Below, one piece after another: positions 1-8,875 of a stretch of 64,000 nt of DNA. Origin of the DNA: Deltaproteobacteria bacterium (GTDB lineage: Bacteria > Lernaellota > Lernaellaia > JACKCT01); contig JADLEX010000056.1 in assembly GCA_020845895.1 (NCBI GenBank), forward strand, positions 1 through 64,000. Reading direction: 5' to 3'. A program made the position numbers and the translations under genes. Below the pieces are notes generated by a model that saw only the letters and a program-made list of their open reading frames with translations, did not search any database and was not told where the DNA came from. How positions within the stretch are numbered: the stretch's first letter is position 1; each line of letters starts with the position of its first letter.

Positions 1-108
1 CGCTCGACCGGCCACGGCGATGAAACGGATCGCCTCGGATCGTCGTCCGAGACGGTGACGACCAAGAAAATTGCGACTCCGGCGCATCGGGAGGATGCGT
101 CCGAAATT

Positions 109-690
109 TCAATCGCGGAATTTGGGGATCGCATGGTCCTTGACAAACTGCTGGGCCGGGATGATGTTTCGCCCCAAATCGTCGGTCGCGCTCGAGGCGT
201 CGGAGACCAAGCAATACCCGACCTCGGAACCGATCGCATTTCGATTCGCGACGTCGCCCGGATCCTGAACCCACGTCAGCGGAAGACCGAGTTCCTTAAG
301 AAGGTAGCAGATCATCGGAATCGAAGCCACGAAGGACTCCGACAACAGCGGGATCGCCACGTGCCCGGCAGACCGGCGCGGATCGTTCCACTCGTCGAGG
401 CGGCCGCGCGTATCCAGAAGCGTCAGCACCGGGGTATGGGAAGTCAGGGCGTCCGCCAGCCCGACCGAACGGGCCAGGTCCCGTGCGAACCGGTCGTGGC
501 GTTTCGGAAGACTCCGGTACGGAACGGTCAGAAAGGCCCGAACCATCGCCAGGGATTCTCCGAAGCGTCGGTAAAGACCGTCCACGACGGAACCGGCGAT
601 CTCATCGATGTATGGATCTTCCGGGAAGGACGAGTTGCATGCCGTCCACAGGTCGGAGATGGCCATCGGTTTGAAGTCCGCGAAACGCAT
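109..690 (-). CDS. Conserved hypothetical protein, 193 aa
   Basis: The function is not recognised. The start was set at the ATG at 690 rather than the upstream in-frame ATG at 729, because AGGGAG lies 7 bases before it. The protein is soluble, with no signal peptide or membrane segment. It contains a conserved-looking core (HTPVLTLLDTRG, then WNDPRRSAGHVAIPLLS, then IIPAQQFV near the C-terminus). I associate this pattern with uncharacterised conserved proteins, sometimes found as a module of larger signalling proteins, but that is memory rather than proof. It stands alone, convergent with nothing, and about 300 bases downstream of the RhlE gene on the same strand. Confidence 0.6.
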   Translation of the reverse strand: MRFADFKPMAISDLWTACNSSFPEDPYIDEIAGSVVDGLYRRFGESLAMVRAFLTVPYRSLPKRHDRFARDLARSVGLADALTSHTPVLTLLDTRGRLDEWNDPRRSAGHVAIPLLSESFVASIPMICYLLKELGLPLTWVQDPGDVANRNAIGSEVGYCLVSDASSATDDLGRNIIPAQQFVKDHAIPKFRD

Positions 691-994
691 GCATGGGCTC
701 CCTTGCTCGCCAGGGGCCGAAGCGGACATCCGGGATTTCTTTCGATCGCCGGGTTCTGCAAAGGACGCATTTGCTGCCTCGGCCTTCCGAAGTATTCATC
801 GGCTTGGCCCTGAACTCCTTGAGTTTCGCCGCCGTTTTCTCTCGACGCCTACGCCATCTCAGCGACAGTTCGACGCCCGAACGACGAGATCGATGGCATC
901 AAACACACAATCAGCGGTTACAGGAGACTCATCTGCGGCTTCCGGAACAACGAGGACGACATTCGCGAACCGACTTCACGAGGAGAGCCTTCGC
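691..994. other. Gap of about 300 bases with no supported gene
   Basis: The stretch lies between the unknown protein and the 3' end of rhlE, both on the minus strand. It must hold the promoter of the downstream gene and the rhlE terminator, but no clear -10/-35 pair or hairpin with a T-run stands out. Open frames here look like codon-bias shadows. Confidence 0.4.
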
Positions 995-2191
995 TTACTT
1001 TGACCGCGCGGCCTGGGCGATGGCCGCCGGCTCGGGGGGCGCCATGCGCATCGCGGGAAGGTGCGCGGCGTTTTCGAGCGGCAGGCGCTTTTGGATCAGC
1101 TTTTCGATCGAGCGCAGCGTGGTGCGTTCCTCGGAATCGCAAAACGACAACGCGATGCCCGACGCCCCGGCGCGCGCGGTGCGCCCGATGCGATGGACGT
1201 AGGACTCGGCGTCCATCGGCAGGTCGTAGTTGACGACGTGGCTCACCTCGTCGATGTCCAGTCCGCGCGCGGCGATATCGGTCGCCACGAGCACGCGGGC
1301 CGCGCCGCTCTTGAACGCGCGCAGCGCGTTTTCCCGCTGGCTCTGCGACTTGTTGCCGTGAATCGCGCCCGCCGCGATGGCGTGGCGCGACAGGTGCTTC
1401 ACCACCTTGTCCGCACCGTGCTTGGTGCGGGTGAACACCAGCGCCCGCGTCACGTCGGTTCCGTCCAGCACGCGCAGCAGCAGGCGGATCTTTTCGGGCT
1501 TTTCCACCAGATAGACCGACTGGCGGATGCGATCGACGGTCGTGGCCGGCGGCGTGACGGCCACGCACTCCGGATTGACGAGCAACGTGTTCGCCAGCTC
1601 TCGGATCGCGGGCGGCATGGTGGCGGAGAACATCAGCGTCTGACGCACCTTGGGCAACGCCTGCGCGATCTTGCGGATCGGCGTGATGAAGCCCATGTCG
1701 AGCATCCGGTCGGCCTCGTCGAGCACGAGGATCTCGACCTCGTTCAGACGCACGACGCCCTGACCCATGAGGTCGAGCAGTCGCCCCGGCGTGGCGGCGA
1801 CGATATCGACGCCGGCGGTCAGCGCGCGGACCTGCGCATGCTGGCTGACGCCGCCGAAGATGGTGGCGCTGCGCACCGGCATGCCCGCGCCGTAGGCGGT
1901 GAAGCTGTCGGTGATCTGCGTGGCGAGCTCGCGCGTGGGCACGAGGATCAGCACGCGGATCGGGCGCGGGCCGCGCGGCCGTGCGGGATGCGGCTTGCCG
2001 TGGAGCCGCTGGAGGATCGGCAGGGCGAACGCGGCGGTCTTGCCGGTGCCGGTTTGCGCGCACGCCCAGACATCGCGGCCAGCGAGCACGGGGGGAATCG
2101 CCGCGATCTGGATGGGCGTCGGCGCGGTGTAGCCCTGCGCGGCGACAGCGCCAAGCAGGGGAGCGATCAGGTTCAGATGGTCGAAATTCAT
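995..2191 (-). CDS. rhlE: DEAD-box RNA helicase, RhlE type
   Basis: This is an ATP-dependent RNA helicase acting in the cytoplasm on structured RNA, such as rRNA maturation or mRNA turnover. All the family motifs are in order. They are the Q motif (YTAPTPIQ, about residues 21-28), Walker A AQTGTGKT (45-52), PTRELA, TPGR, DEAD, SAT, then in the second RecA lobe ARGLDI and [10 protein letters not shown]. The start was placed at MNFDHLNL, where homology begins, not at the in-frame ATG 45 bases upstream. The protein is 398 aa with only a short C-terminal tail after the helicase core. The family assignment is secure; RhlE rather than another DEAD-box subgroup is likely from the N-terminus. Confidence 0.93.
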   Translation of the reverse strand: MNFDHLNLIAPLLGAVAAQGYTAPTPIQIAAIPPVLAGRDVWACAQTGTGKTAAFALPILQRLHGKPHPARPRGPRPIRVLILVPTRELATQITDSFTAYGAGMPVRSATIFGGVSQHAQVRALTAGVDIVAATPGRLLDLMGQGVVRLNEVEILVLDEADRMLDMGFITPIRKIAQALPKVRQTLMFSATMPPAIRELANTLLVNPECVAVTPPATTVDRIRQSVYLVEKPEKIRLLLRVLDGTDVTRALVFTRTKHGADKVVKHLSRHAIAAGAIHGNKSQSQRENALRAFKSGAARVLVATDIAARGLDIDEVSHVVNYDLPMDAESYVHRIGRTARAGASGIALSFCDSEERTTLRSIEKLIQKRLPLENAAHLPAMRMAPPEPAAIAQAARSK

Positions 2192-2456
2192 ATACAACAG
2201 CCTCATCCCTGAAACGTTCAGGGTGACGGTAAACAAGCCTGCATCGAGGGAAATCTGAGGCGGGTTTTCACGCCTCGTGACGCGTAGTTTTACGCGATAT
2301 CGCTGGAGGGTCGCTTACGATTGCGCCGCTTATCGGCGAAAACCGCCGGAAAGTCAAGCACATGGGCGAAGCGGTCGCGCGCGCCGTTGAGATCACGGCG
2401 AATTCCGGCGTAAGTTCATACGCCTTGGGGGACGTCGTAGCCCATCAGGGATCGAG
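2192..2456. other. Divergent intergenic region upstream of rhlE
   Basis: This non-coding gap lies between rhlE (minus) and the short remnant (plus). It contains a small perfect hairpin, GGCGTA/TACGCC, near 2408-2425. No strong promoter motif can be assigned. Confidence 0.35.
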
Positions 2457-2642
2457 ATGTCGGTGACTTCGCTCGTCGTTCTCGCCGGATGCGGCGCGGA
2501 GGACCCATCGACGGACTCCGGATCGGAAAAAACGTGTATGGACGACCACGAGCACGGACGATATCCGTCGGACCATTTCCCGGTCGTGACGACGGTGTCC
2601 GCCGAGCCCTCCGAGCCCGAAAAATCCCCCGTCGTTCCTTGA
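2457..2642 (+). pseudogene. Remnant joining a lipobox to an exonuclease/phosphatase C-terminus
   Basis: The 61-codon frame starts with a lipobox-like stretch (LVVLAGC) that lacks the usual basic N-region. After a short acidic linker it runs into GRYPSDHFPVVTTV. That sequence strongly resembles the C-terminal SDH motif of the endonuclease/exonuclease/phosphatase family, in which the Asp-His pair is catalytic. The roughly 250 residues that should separate these two ends are missing. The simplest reading is an internal deletion of a lipoprotein phosphodiesterase or nuclease gene. Translation was not demonstrated, and no good ribosome-binding site precedes the ATG. Confidence 0.4.
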
Positions 2643-2702
2643 CTTTCGAAGACCCCCACCTAGAATGCCGACGGCACGGGGGTTCGGGAAAGGAGGGGCC
2701 CA

Positions 2703-3746
2703 ATGGCCCGCACCGGCATCGTCCGGCACCCGCTATATATTGAGCACGACATGGGGGCCTTCCATCCCGAGACGCCGCGGCGGCTGACGTCGATCTACGC
2801 CATGCTCGAAACCCCCGAAATGGTCGGGCGATTCACCGAAATCGAGCCGCGAAAGTCCGGCTTTTCCGACCTCGTGCGCGTCCATGACCCCGGCTACATC
2901 CGGACCGTCGCCGCGACGAAGGGGCGTACGGTCTCGCTCGATCCCGACACCTCGACCTGCCCCGCCAGCTATGACGCCGCCGTGCTCGCCGCGGGCGGCA
3001 CGCTCGCCGCGATCGACGCGGTCATGTACGGGCGCGTGCGCAACGCGTTTTGCCTGCACCGCCCACCCGGCCATCACGCCGAACGCGACCGCGCCATGGG
3101 CTTTTGCTTCTTCAACAACGTCGCCGTCGGCGCGACGCACGCCATCGAGACGCACGAGCTCGAACGCGTGCTCATCGTCGATCCCGATCTGCACCACGGC
3201 AACGGCACGCAGCACTCGTTTTATCACCAGCGCAACGTGCTCTACATGAGCACGCACCAATATCCGTTTTACCCGGGCACGGGTCACTTTCGCGAGGTCG
3301 GCGACGGCGAGGGCCGCGGCTTCACGGTCAACGTGCCGCTCGACTTCGGCTATGGCGACGGCGACTTCGAGCGCGTCTTCGACGAACTGCTCATGCCCAT
3401 CGCGCGGGCCTACAAGCCCGAGCTTGTGCTCATGTCCGCGGGATACGACACGCACGTGGACGACCCGCTCGGCGCCATGCGCGTGACCGCGCACGGGTAC
3501 GGCATCATGTTCGACCGGCTGCTGCGTCTCGCGGACGAATGCTGCGAGGGCCGTTTCGTGGCCGTGCTCGAGGGAGGCTACCATCTGGAGGGATTGACGG
3601 AATCGGTGCGCACGAGCCTCAACGTGATGGACGCGGAGCCCGACGCGCGCGGCGAATGGACCGCCGAGCCGCTGCGCCACGATGCCGTCGACGCCGTGAT
3701 CCGCACGGTGCGCCAGACGCACGCCCCCTACTGGCCGGGGCTGTGA
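2703..3746 (+). CDS. Histone deacetylase-family (acetylpolyamine amidohydrolase-like) protein
   Basis: This is a zinc-dependent deacetylase of the HDAC/AcuC/acetylpolyamine amidohydrolase superfamily, 347 aa, cytoplasmic. Visible motifs are HRPPGHHAE (tandem active-site His at 124-125), FCFFNNVAV, DPDLHHGNGTQ (metal ligands expected at D162 and H164), YPGTG, GYDTHVDDPLG (third metal Asp) and LEGGYHLEGL. AGGAGG lies just upstream of the ATG. In bacteria the substrate may be an acetylated small molecule or acetyl-lysine; the sequence does not decide. The gene is followed after 8 bases by a polyprenyl synthase, suggesting an operon but no obvious shared pathway. Confidence 0.88.
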   Translation: MARTGIVRHPLYIEHDMGAFHPETPRRLTSIYAMLETPEMVGRFTEIEPRKSGFSDLVRVHDPGYIRTVAATKGRTVSLDPDTSTCPASYDAAVLAAGGTLAAIDAVMYGRVRNAFCLHRPPGHHAERDRAMGFCFFNNVAVGATHAIETHELERVLIVDPDLHHGNGTQHSFYHQRNVLYMSTHQYPFYPGTGHFREVGDGEGRGFTVNVPLDFGYGDGDFERVFDELLMPIARAYKPELVLMSAGYDTHVDDPLGAMRVTAHGYGIMFDRLLRLADECCEGRFVAVLEGGYHLEGLTESVRTSLNVMDAEPDARGEWTAEPLRHDAVDAVIRTVRQTHAPYWPGL

Positions 3747-3754
3747 ATTTTCCG

Positions 3755-4660
3755 ATGACCGACGCGTCCCAGACACTCGCGCAATATCTGACCGTGCAGG
3801 GCGAGCGCGTGAACGCGCAGCTTCGTCGCGTCATGGAAGATCGTTGCGGCGATTTCCCCCGGCTCGAAGAGGCGATGCGCTACTCGCTCTTCGCGGGCGG
3901 CAAGCGCCTGCGTCCGATCCTCGCGATCACCGCGTGCCGTGCCTGCGGCGGCGACGACGCGCTCGTACTGCCCTTCGCGGCGGCGCTCGAAATGATCCAC
4001 ACGTTCAGCCTGATTCACGACGACCTGCCCGCGATGGACGACGACGACTTCCGGCGCAGCCGCCCGACCAACCACAAAGTCTTCGGCGAGGCGCAGGCGA
4101 TCCTCGCCGGCGACGCGCTGCTGTCCGAGGCGTTCCGCGTCATGGCCGACACAGCGCTCTACCCTGCGGTATCCCCGGCCACGGGTCTGGCGGTGATGCG
4201 CGAGGTCGCCGACGCGGCGGGCGTGTGCGGCATGGTCGGCGGGCAGAGCCTCGACCTGCTCTCGGAAAACCGCGATATCGAACCCGAGGTGCTCGACCTC
4301 GTGCACCGGTGCAAGACGGCGCGGTTCATCGCGGCGTCGGCGGTGGTGGGTGGCCTCGTGGCGAACGCGTCCGCGGATCGAATCGCCGCGCTGCGCGCGT
4401 ACGGCGAGAAGATCGGACTCGCATTCCAGATCGTGGACGACTGTCTGAACGCCTCGGGCGACACCGCGACGACCGGAAAATCGGTGGGCGGCGACGCCAA
4501 GCACGGCAAGGCGACCTACCCCGCGCATTACGGCCTTGAAGAGAGCCGCGCCCGCGCCCGCGCCCGCGCCGACGAAGCCATCGCGGCGCTGGGTGTTTTC
4601 GGCGAAGAGGCCGACCGCCTTCGCGAGATCGCGCGCTTCATCGTCGACCGCGACCGCTAA
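3755..4660 (+). CDS. ispA: Polyprenyl (farnesyl/geranylgeranyl) diphosphate synthase
   Basis: This enzyme condenses isopentenyl diphosphate with allylic diphosphates in isoprenoid synthesis, supplying quinone tails and carrier lipids. It is 301 aa, the usual length for IspA. The GGKRLRP motif and the first Asp-rich motif DDLPAMDDDD are intact, as is KTARFI. The second Asp-rich motif reads DDCLN where DDxxD is expected, so the last Asp is replaced by Asn. The downstream GDTATTGK and KATYPA match IspA. The start at ATG 3755 lies 8 bases after the deacetylase stop, so the frame's long N-terminal extension was discarded. Confidence 0.9.
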   Translation: MTDASQTLAQYLTVQGERVNAQLRRVMEDRCGDFPRLEEAMRYSLFAGGKRLRPILAITACRACGGDDALVLPFAAALEMIHTFSLIHDDLPAMDDDDFRRSRPTNHKVFGEAQAILAGDALLSEAFRVMADTALYPAVSPATGLAVMREVADAAGVCGMVGGQSLDLLSENRDIEPEVLDLVHRCKTARFIAASAVVGGLVANASADRIAALRAYGEKIGLAFQIVDDCLNASGDTATTGKSVGGDAKHGKATYPAHYGLEESRARARARADEAIAALGVFGEEADRLREIARFIVDRDR

Positions 4661-4681
4661 TCGGCTTCGAAAACGACCCGT

Positions 4682-4812
4682 CATGTGGCCCGGCCGTTCC
4701 CGGCCAGGTTCGACGTCTCTTGGATTTGTGGCCCGGCCGCCCCCGGCCGGGTTGGATCCCGCCCGTCGCGGGCGAGGGCGCCCGCGCCACACTTCTGAAA
4801 ACCCGCGCCACA
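4682..4812. repeat. Cluster of palindromic REP-like repeats (TGTGGC family)
   Basis: Two direct copies of a palindromic unit beginning TGTGGCCCGGCCG lie at about 4682-4709 and 4726-4755. An inverted variant with GCGGGCGAGGGCGCCCGC follows at 4765-4791, and a truncated piece ends near 4812. Related units occur near 15.3, 16.9, 33.5, 39.0 and 49.6 kb. The cluster sits between the convergent ispA and histidine kinase genes. Confidence 0.7.
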
Positions 4813-4833
4813 GGTCGTCTGTCGAACGAGCCG

Positions 4834-7035
4834 TCAGTCTGTTGGCGAGGCCGACCGGACGTCGAGGATCTCCCGCACGCGCCGCGCGATCTGGCGGGCG
4901 GTGAAGGGTTTTTGCAAGAAGTTGACGTCCGCGTCGAGCACCCCGTGGTGCACGATGGCGTCCGCCGTGTACCCGGAGATGAAGAGCACCGGCAGGTCCG
5001 GTTTCTCCGCGCGCAGTCGCCGGCAGAGCTCCGCGCCGCTGACGCGCGGCATGACGACGTCCGTGACGAGCAGATCGACACTGCCCGCGGCGTCGCGAAA
5101 CGCCGAGAGGGCCTCGTCGGCCTGGGCCGCCTCGATCACCTCGTACCCCGCGGCCGCCAGACTGCGCACGGTGAAGCGACGGACGAGATCCTCATCCTCG
5201 ACCAGCAGAATCGTCCCTTGGCCGGGCGCGTCGATGACGGGCGTCAATTCCGCCGTCGCCTCCGCTCCGGCGTCCGTGGCGGGCAGATAGATGCGAAAGG
5301 TCGTTCCAATCCCCGGCTCGCTGTAAACCGTGATCGCGCCCGCGTTCTGCCGCACGATGCCATACACGGTGGATAGCCCGAGCCCCGTGCCCTTGCCGCG
5401 CTCCTTGGTTGTGAAAAACGGCTCGAAGATCCGCTCCCGCGTTTCGCGGTCCATGCCCCGGCCGGTGTCGCTGACCGAAACGACGACGTAATTGCCGGGC
5501 TGGATGTTTTCGCGCGCTTGGCAGAATTCGTCGTCGAGTACGGCGGTCGAGGTCTCGAAGATGAGTTTGCCGCCGCCGGGCATGGCGTCGCGGGCGTTGA
5601 CGGCGAGGTTCATGAGCAATTGATCGAACTGGTGGGGATCGATGCGTACGTGTCCGCCCGCGGGATCGAGATCGTGAATCAGCTCGACGTCCTCCCCGAT
5701 CACCCGCGCGAGCATCCGGCGTGATTCGGCGAGCATGGCGTTCACGCTCACCACGCGCGGCGAGATGATCTGGCGGCGCGAGAAGGCGAGCAGTTGCTGC
5801 GTGAGTGAAGCCGCGCGCTCGGCCGCGGCGCGGATCTCACGGGCGTCGTCCGCCAGCGGATCGCGATCGGAGAGCCCGGCGATGATGAAGTCGGTGTAAC
5901 CGAGAATCGCCGTGAGCAGATTGTTGAAGTCGTGAGCGACGCCGCCCGCGAGCAGCCCGATCGCCTCCATCTTCTGCGACTGCGCGAGCTGCTGCTCGAG
6001 TTTCGCCTTTTCCTCGGCCTGTCGGACGCGCTCTCCGATGTCCATGACGGAACCGGCGACGAGCCGGACCCGCCCGTCGTCGTCGCGCTCGTACACGCCG
6101 ATGTGGTCGGCTACCCAGATTTCCTCGCCGTTCTTTCTGCGGATTCGGCATTCTTGAAGCGACGTGATGCTGTCGCCGGCGTCGCGGAAACGCCGAAAGT
6201 CCTCACGTCGTCCTTCGAGATCGTCCGGGTGCACGAGCGTGCCCAGCGCGTCGCGCCCCAACGCGGCGAGCTCGTCATAGGTGTACCCCGTGACGCCGGC
6301 GAGACCGTCGCTCGCAAACACGAACGTATCCGAGTTCACGTCGTAAATGTAGAGAAAACTCGGCAGAACGCTGACGAGCCGGTCGAGAAACGCGCGCGTC
6401 CGCCGCAGCTCTTCCTCGGCGTTTCGCTGTTCGGTGATGTCGACGGCGATGCCGACGAGCGACTGGACGAGGCCGTCGTCGTCGAAAATCGGGATCTTGG
6501 TGACGTGATACCAACGTCGCCCGCCCGGCGCATCGACCCACTCCTGAAATGTCATCGCCGCGCCCGCTTCGATGACGCTCCGGTCGTTCGATTCCATCTC
6601 GGCCGCGCTGCCGGGCATGATCTCGCGTGACGTGCGGTGAATGATCGCCTCGATCGGCAGGCGCAGAATCTCGCGCAGCCGCAGGTTCGCGACGAGGTGC
6701 CGCCCCTCGCGGTCCTTGACGAAGACGATCGCCCCGGCCTGATCGAGAATCGTCATCAACTGGTGTTCGCCGCGCGAAAGCGCGGTTTCGGCGCGCGACG
6801 CCCGCGAGAGAAAGCGGTTGATCGCGACGAAGAGCAACGCGGTCGTGATGAGGACGTAGGCGATGCCCTTGTAAGACTGTGCGACGGTGAGCGCGGTCGC
6901 GTCGCGGACAAAAAAGGACAACACGCGATCGGACATGAGAATCCAGATCACGCCGAACAGAAAATACAGGGCCGCGACCCGAAAACCGACCCCGCGAAAC
7001 ATCGCGCGAACGAGTCCCTTCACTTCGGCATCCAA
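4834..7035 (-). CDS. Membrane hybrid histidine kinase (PAS-PAS-HisKA-HATPase-REC)
   Basis: This is a sensor kinase of 733 aa. Two N-terminal membrane segments (about residues 14-37 and 50-68) enclose almost no periplasmic loop, so sensing is probably by the two PAS/PAC domains (about 85-205 and 215-335). The phosphoacceptor box is VAHDFNNLLTAILGY, followed by the N box NLAVNARDAMPGGG and the G boxes (DTGRGMD, GKGTGLGLSTVYGI). A C-terminal receiver domain (ILLVEDEDLV to LFISGYTAD, acceptor Asp in LLVTDVVMP) makes it a hybrid of the kind that often feeds its own phosphorelay. No cognate output gene adjoins it. The signal is unknown. Confidence 0.93.
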   Translation of the reverse strand: MDAEVKGLVRAMFRGVGFRVAALYFLFGVIWILMSDRVLSFFVRDATALTVAQSYKGIAYVLITTALLFVAINRFLSRASRAETALSRGEHQLMTILDQAGAIVFVKDREGRHLVANLRLREILRLPIEAIIHRTSREIMPGSAAEMESNDRSVIEAGAAMTFQEWVDAPGGRRWYHVTKIPIFDDDGLVQSLVGIAVDITEQRNAEEELRRTRAFLDRLVSVLPSFLYIYDVNSDTFVFASDGLAGVTGYTYDELAALGRDALGTLVHPDDLEGRREDFRRFRDAGDSITSLQECRIRRKNGEEIWVADHIGVYERDDDGRVRLVAGSVMDIGERVRQAEEKAKLEQQLAQSQKMEAIGLLAGGVAHDFNNLLTAILGYTDFIIAGLSDRDPLADDAREIRAAAERAASLTQQLLAFSRRQIISPRVVSVNAMLAESRRMLARVIGEDVELIHDLDPAGGHVRIDPHQFDQLLMNLAVNARDAMPGGGKLIFETSTAVLDDEFCQARENIQPGNYVVVSVSDTGRGMDRETRERIFEPFFTTKERGKGTGLGLSTVYGIVRQNAGAITVYSEPGIGTTFRIYLPATDAGAEATAELTPVIDAPGQGTILLVEDEDLVRRFTVRSLAAAGYEVIEAAQADEALSAFRDAAGSVDLLVTDVVMPRVSGAELCRRLRAEKPDLPVLFISGYTADAIVHHGVLDADVNFLQKPFTARQIARRVREILDVRSASPTD

Positions 7036-7156
7036 TCAGATTGACGCCGGAATTTTAGCCGAACTTCCCCTGGGCGTCCAAGTATCATTCACGGGGCGAA
7101 AATCACCGTTTGTTGGCCGTTTTGCCGATACGCCAAAATCCGTTACAACACCGGGC

Positions 7157-8788
7157 ATGTTCTGGCCGACGCTGCTCGAAATCCTGCTTCTGCTCGGGCT
7201 CGCCTTCGTCGTGGGCGCGTGCATGGAGCGCCTCGGCCTGAGCGCCGTCGTCGGCTACCTCATCGCCGGGGTCATCGCGGGGCCGTGGCTTTTCGCCGAA
7301 AACGTCGTCCGGGACCTGTCGGAACTCGGCGTTTCGCTCCTGCTCTTTTCCATCGGCCTCGAGTTTTCGCTCGCCAGACTGCGTTCGCTGGGAAAAATCG
7401 CATTCGGCGGCGGCGCCGCGCAGGTCGCGGCCACGCTCGCCGTGTTCGCCGTGCCGATCGCGGTCTTTCGCGGAACGGGCGAGGCGGTGGCGCTCGGTGC
7501 GATGGCGGCGCTCAGCTCCACCGCGGTGGTGCTGCGCACGCTGGCGGACCGCGCGGAACTCGACTCGGTGCGCGGGCGCGCGTCGCTGGGCATCCTGCTC
7601 TTTCAGGACATCGCCGTCGTCCCCCTCGTGCTGCTCATCACGATCATGACCGAGGGCGGCGGCTGGCTCGACGTGGCGAAGACAATCGGGCGCACGGTGG
7701 CGTCGGCCGCCGCGCTCGCGGGAGCATTCTGGGTGCTGTTCAACCACGTCGTTCCGCTGCTCTTTCGGCGGCGCGAGGTGACGAAGAACCGGGAGCTCGT
7801 CATCCTGCTCGCCATCGTTTCGGCGGCGGGCTCGATCTGGGCCGCGCACGCCGTGGGGCTGTCGCCGGCGCTCGGCGCATTCCTCGCCGGCATGCTGCTC
7901 GCCGAGTCGCCCTTCGCCACGCAGATCCGCGCCGACGTCGGTACCATGCGCACGGTGTTCGTGACGCTTTTTTTCACGTCGATCGGCATGCTCGCAGATC
8001 CCCGGTGGGTGATCGACCACTGGACATGGGTGTTGCCGGGGCTCGCGGGCGTGCTCGTCGGCAAAACACTCGTCGTCTTCCTCGTCTGCCGCCTCTTCCG
8101 CATGGACACGCGCGACGCGCTGGCCACCGGCATCACCCTCGCGCAGATCGGTGAGTTTTCGTTCGTGCTCGCCACCATCGCCAACGCGGGCGGCCTGATC
8201 GACGACGATCTGTTCGCTTTTGCGGTGAGTGTGACGATGCTCTCGCTCTTCTTCGGGCCGGTGATGGTCGGAGCGGCGCAGGGCATGACCGACCGGACGC
8301 TCGGCTGGATCGCCGATCGGCGCGGCACGTCGTTCATCACGCCCGAGCTCACGCGCAAGATCGAGCTTCGTTCCGTGCTCGTCGTCGGCTACGGCCCCGC
8401 GGGTCGCGCCGTCGCCCGGGCGCTCGTGGAACGCGGCGAACGCACCGTCGTGCTGGAGCAGAACCCGGCCTCGGCCAAGATCGCCCGCCATGACGGGCTC
8501 GCAGTGAAGGTGGGCAACGCCGCGCAGCCCGAAATTCTGGAGCACGCGGGCGCGAGAACGGCGTGGTGCGTCGTGGTGACGCTGCCCGACACGAAGACGG
8601 CGACGGCGGTGATCGGCGCGGTGCGCGCGCTGGCGCCCGACGCCATCATCGTCGCGCGCGCGCGGTACAACCTGCTCAAGCGCGATCTCGTCAACGCGGG
8701 CGCGGATATCATCGTGGACGAGGAAGAGGAGGTCGGCGAACGGCTGGCCCTTACCGCCCTCGCACAGATCGGCAAGCCTTCCGCCTGA
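7157..8788 (+). CDS. CPA2-family cation/proton antiporter with TrkA-N domain (KefB/KefC-like)
   Basis: This inner-membrane monovalent cation/H+ antiporter has 543 aa. About twelve hydrophobic segments fill residues 1-385 and begin with LGLSAVVGYLIAGVIAGP, typical of CPA2 proteins. A cytoplasmic NAD-binding RCK/TrkA-N domain follows (VLVVGYGPAGRAVARAL, then VVLEQNP). The start was placed at ATG 7157, where homology begins; the frame stays open upstream through the divergent promoter region, but those residues look non-coding. Whether it carries K+ or Na+ and whether it is glutathione-gated cannot be read from sequence. Confidence 0.88.
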   Translation: MFWPTLLEILLLLGLAFVVGACMERLGLSAVVGYLIAGVIAGPWLFAENVVRDLSELGVSLLLFSIGLEFSLARLRSLGKIAFGGGAAQVAATLAVFAVPIAVFRGTGEAVALGAMAALSSTAVVLRTLADRAELDSVRGRASLGILLFQDIAVVPLVLLITIMTEGGGWLDVAKTIGRTVASAAALAGAFWVLFNHVVPLLFRRREVTKNRELVILLAIVSAAGSIWAAHAVGLSPALGAFLAGMLLAESPFATQIRADVGTMRTVFVTLFFTSIGMLADPRWVIDHWTWVLPGLAGVLVGKTLVVFLVCRLFRMDTRDALATGITLAQIGEFSFVLATIANAGGLIDDDLFAFAVSVTMLSLFFGPVMVGAAQGMTDRTLGWIADRRGTSFITPELTRKIELRSVLVVGYGPAGRAVARALVERGERTVVLEQNPASAKIARHDGLAVKVGNAAQPEILEHAGARTAWCVVVTLPDTKTATAVIGAVRALAPDAIIVARARYNLLKRDLVNAGADIIVDEEEEVGERLALTALAQIGKPSA

Positions 8789-8875
8789 ATCGCACTTTTT
8801 TGGTTGCGCCGCGTCGTGCGTTCGCTAGGATGAACGCAAGCTTGTGATCCGATTCATCATCACGGAGGGAATGTC

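Noticed and set aside
2733..3776. A 347-codon minus-strand frame opposite the deacetylase
   Set aside because: Low-complexity composition and exact overlap with a gene carrying all HDAC motifs; a shadow frame.
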